From assembly GCA_027886785.1 (NCBI GenBank), contig JAPCJV010000072.1, positions 1 through 7,871 on the forward strand: 7,871 nucleotides of DNA, given 5' to 3'. Positions 6,292-7,871 of the stretch are shown here, one piece after another; positions within the stretch are counted from its first letter, which is position 1; each line of letters begins with the position of its first letter. Under the pieces are notes generated by a model. The model ran no database searches. It worked only from the letters and a program-made list of their open reading frames with translations, and had not been told where the DNA came from. Both the position numbers and the translations under genes were made by a program. Source of the stretch: Nitrososphaerota archaeon. GTDB taxonomy: Archaea > Thermoproteota > Nitrososphaeria > Nitrososphaerales > CADDZS01.

Positions 6292-7344
6292 CTATTCGTT
6301 CGGAACATAGTTAGAAGATCCTCGTTGGCCCCTTTTTTCTCTGAGTTCGAGGGCGCTCATCAACGGGAGATCATCGCTGGCGCTGGACCAATGCTCGTGT
6401 ATGATCTTCCACTCGTTGTCCTCGTTGAAAAGAATGAGCGTGGCCCTGGTGGTAGTCTTCATCGACTTGCCTCCGACATTCATGTCGTACACCAAACTCA
6501 TTATCGCAATTGCAACTCCTCCGTGGTAAATTACTTCTAGATCCTCGAGCTTGACTTTGAAGTATGTCATCTGCCTTATGATTCTGAAGATGTGATCGTT
6601 CGCGGTATCTCCCGTCAATTTGTGAAAGGGAGGAAATCTAGAGAACAAACTGAATCGGTTTGTAGATCTGAATCGATAAATCGGTCTAAGATCTTTAGAG
6701 TTCAATCCCTCAATCAGGTCAGACACAATTTTCTCTACCGTTACGTTCTTTCCCCTAACGCCGATCTGGGTTCTTTTCTCGGAAAGCCTAGTGCAGTGTT
6801 TTTCGAGCTCGCGCACCCCCAACCCCGCTTTGATTGCCAGCTTAGCAGTGTTCCATCTCTCGTGGACATCTTCAATCTTAAGAAGTGCCCGGGCGTGACC
6901 TTCAGTTAGAGCGTACAACACTTTTCTCTTTTCTTCCTCCGATGCAACAGAATCGGGAAAAAGATGCAACATCGCGACATGCTGGGACACGAAAGCTGCA
7001 GACTTTCCCACCATCTCGGCGACCTCGTAGTATGGAGTCTTTGTCATTTTGTGGAGTTGTTCTAGAAGAAGCGCTCTTTCATAGTCAGTAAAATCCTTCC
7101 GGTGATCGTTTTCAATTAGGGCAAGAATCAGCGAGTCGATATCCGTCGCGCGGATTACTTTCGCTTCGATTTCTTTCCAGCCCAGTTTCCTAGCAGCAGC
7201 TAGCCTGCAGCTGCCATACACTATCTCGTATTTTTCATCCTCTTCGGAAATTTTTCGCACACAGACAGGATGCAGTAGCCCATATTTCGCAAGAGAACGA
7301 ACCATGCCCTCAACGTGGCCATCGTCTCTTGACCGAGGTCGCAA
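6292..7344 (-). CDS. ParB/Spo0J-type DNA-binding protein fused to a C-terminal NTF2/SnoaL-like domain
   Basis: Read from a TTG at 7344, the protein has 350 residues. The ParB N-domain covers residues 1-67 (VEGMVRSLAKYGLLHPVCVR, then YGSCRLAAARKLGW, the GxxRxxA nucleotide-binding motif). ENDHRKDFTDYERA (78-91) is the third ParB motif. A helix-turn-helix follows at about 103-130 (YYEVAEMVGKSAAFVSQHVA), then LTEGHARALL. From about 203 to 325 a different domain appears, including LRPIYRFRSTNRFSLFSRFP, RATLILFNEDNEWK and IIHEHWS, which looks like an NTF2/SnoaL_3 fold. ParB proteins bind palindromic DNA; the added domain could bind a ligand or mediate dimerisation. The TTG start is probably wrong: the frame is open to 7401 and encodes LEKISLERISDRNL, the first conserved ParB strand, but has no ATG, GTG or TTG there. 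A one-base shift would join it to the ORF at 7398-7568. Stop is TAG. Confidence 0.85.
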   Translation of the reverse strand: MRPRSRDDGHVEGMVRSLAKYGLLHPVCVRKISEEDEKYEIVYGSCRLAAARKLGWKEIEAKVIRATDIDSLILALIENDHRKDFTDYERALLLEQLHKMTKTPYYEVAEMVGKSAAFVSQHVAMLHLFPDSVASEEEKRKVLYALTEGHARALLKIEDVHERWNTAKLAIKAGLGVRELEKHCTRLSEKRTQIGVRGKNVTVEKIVSDLIEGLNSKDLRPIYRFRSTNRFSLFSRFPPFHKLTGDTANDHIFRIIRQMTYFKVKLEDLEVIYHGGVAIAIMSLVYDMNVGGKSMKTTTRATLILFNEDNEWKIIHEHWSSASDDLPLMSALELREKRGQRGSSNYVPNE

Positions 7345-7397
7345 ATTGCGATCAGAAATTCTTTCCAGAGAGATTTTTTCTAGGCTGTCCGTTTCAC

Positions 7398-7568
7398 TTA
7401 ATCATCTAGGCTTGGTGATCCAAGATTGATATTAATCTTTTTTATGAAAACCCCTCTTTGAACGCCGTACTTTTGGGCTACCGCTTTTTTTGTTACGCAA
7501 CGCGTTTTCTTTTTCGACATTACTCTGCAAACAAATCTTAGGGCGTTGAGGTTTTGACCATTTTCCAC
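7398..7568 (-). CDS. Small ORF upstream of ParB, possibly its displaced N-terminus
   Basis: This reading frame of 56 codons plus stop runs from a GTG at 7568 to TAA at 7398-7400, with an internal ATG at 7520 (40 codons). It encodes a basic peptide, including NLNALRFVCRVMSKKKTRC and VTKKAVAQKYGVQRGVFIKK; the second part could be a helix-turn-helix, but I do not recognise a family. Its end, GAT GAT TAA, overlaps the start of the open ParB frame, which reads TTA AGT GAA one base earlier. Adding one T there (or a -1 shift) would give a continuous protein of about 425 residues. The GTG lies about 32 nt from a TATA-like AATATT. It could be a real small gene, the true start of the ParB protein, or a chance ORF. 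Confidence 0.4.
   Translation of the reverse strand: MENGQNLNALRFVCRVMSKKKTRCVTKKAVAQKYGVQRGVFIKKININLGSPSLDD
7411..7439. repeat. Adjoining inverted repeats ahead of the ParB frame
   Basis: CTTGG-TGAT-CCAAG (7411-7424) overlaps AAGATT-GATATT-AATCTT (7422-7439), the latter palindromic in 16 of 18 positions. The second contains a TATA-like sequence centred at 7431, about 33 nt upstream of where the open ParB frame begins. It could be an autoregulated ParB promoter. However, it lies inside the small upstream ORF, and if that ORF is coding the symmetry may be accidental. Confidence 0.3.
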
Positions 7569-7594
7569 ATAACGGCTAGATGCTTCTGGGAACG

Positions 7595-7603
7595 TTTAAT
7601 ATT
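7595..7603. promoter_or_regulatory. TATA-like element of the UbiD gene, possibly bidirectional
   Basis: TTTAATATT contains the self-complementary AATATT (7598-7603), centred 32.5 nt before the UbiD ATG at 7633 and 32.5 nt from the GTG at 7568 on the other strand. This is the spacing seen at the other near-leaderless genes. The rightward role is reasonably supported; the leftward role depends on the small ORF being real. Confidence 0.5.
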
Positions 7604-7632
7604 GTTCGGCTTTCGTATTCATCTTATATTCC

Positions 7633-7871
7633 ATGACAGGTAGCGAGGATCTTAGAACTTGGCTCGATAAGATTCGAGAATTGGGATTGGTGAAGGATGT
7701 CAAGAATGCCGATTGGGATCTCGAAATCGGGGTAATAACGGAGCTTAACGCGAGAACGAAAAAAAATACACTGTTGTTCGACGACATCAAGGGCTATCCC
7801 CATGGGCATCGCCTCTTAACTGGTGCATTGTTGGACTCCACGCGTCTTGCTGTAACCCTTGGTCTCCCTGC
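7633..7871 (+). CDS. UbiD-family decarboxylase, N-terminal part (cut by window end)
   Basis: Seventy-nine complete codons are visible. The segments EDLRTWLDKIRELGLVKDV, WDLEIGVITELNAR, NTLLFDDIKGYPHGHRLLTG and RLAVTLGLP match in order the N-terminal domain of UbiD-type decarboxylases. These use prenylated FMN to decarboxylate or carboxylate aromatic and unsaturated acids; in archaea some paralogues serve quinone or isoprenoid-related metabolism, others aromatic degradation. The prFMN- and metal-binding site and the catalytic Glu-Arg-Glu residues lie beyond the window, so activity and substrate cannot be judged. The ATG at 7633 has no Shine-Dalgarno sequence (CTTATATTCC precedes it), but a TATA-like box lies about 32 nt upstream, again suggesting a near-leaderless transcript. 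It diverges from the ParB-like gene and has no evident functional link to it. Confidence 0.88.
   Translation, partial: MTGSEDLRTWLDKIRELGLVKDVKNADWDLEIGVITELNARTKKNTLLFDDIKGYPHGHRLLTGALLDSTRLAVTLGLP

Noticed and set aside
6292..7439. Plasmid or chromosome partition locus with parA and parS
   Set aside because: No ParA ATPase gene is in the window and no good match to the parS consensus was seen; the ParB domain alone does not show partitioning.
1..7871. tRNA or rRNA genes, CRISPR arrays, insertion sequences
   Set aside because: I saw no cloverleaf, rRNA-like sequence, regularly spaced repeats or transposase motifs on either strand.

Overview
The window looks archaeal, possibly from a mesophilic Thaumarchaeota/Nitrososphaeria-like lineage; the lineage is a weak guess, the domain a fairly confident one. 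Four intact or partial genes have a TATA-like A/T box centred about 30-33 nt before the start codon and no Shine-Dalgarno sequence, as expected for leaderless or near-leaderless archaeal transcripts. The solute-binding protein has a Ser/Thr-rich stalk, a C-terminal membrane anchor and many N-glycosylation sequons, which is archaeal cell-surface design. Base composition is moderate and genes are closely packed.

Left part (1-3415): a family-5 peptide/oligopeptide ABC importer locus, split around a divergent promoter region. A DppB/OppB-type permease runs leftward. It overlaps by ATGA a DppC/OppC-type permease reading frame that leaves the window and carries three in-frame stop codons within 79 codons, so it looks like a pseudogene. 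The anchored solute-binding protein runs rightward. The 211-bp divergent region holds two inverted repeats sitting on or beside the two core promoters.

Middle part (3536-6190): a peptidase M19 (membrane-dipeptidase family) gene faces a leftward amidase-signature gene. The 40 bp between them hold a 24-bp perfect palindrome plus a second small hairpin. The amidase is preceded by, and overlaps through ATGA, a 65-codon ORF resembling the AtzG/DUF4089 small partner subunits of GatA/AtzE-type amidases. Peptide capture, import, dipeptide cleavage and amide hydrolysis make a coherent nitrogen or amino-acid scavenging theme, although the importer may be broken here.

Right part (6292-7871): a leftward ParB/HTH protein is fused to a C-terminal NTF2/SnoaL-like domain. 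Its conserved N-terminus extends upstream of any canonical start codon, and a one-base shift joins it to a previously unlisted 56-codon ORF that starts at 7568. Diverging from that ORF is the 5' end of a UbiD-family decarboxylase gene, cut by the window edge. The most interesting items are the ParB-NTF2 fusion with its apparent frameshift, the stop-riddled dppC-like frame, the amidase small subunit, and the perfect palindrome between the convergent genes.
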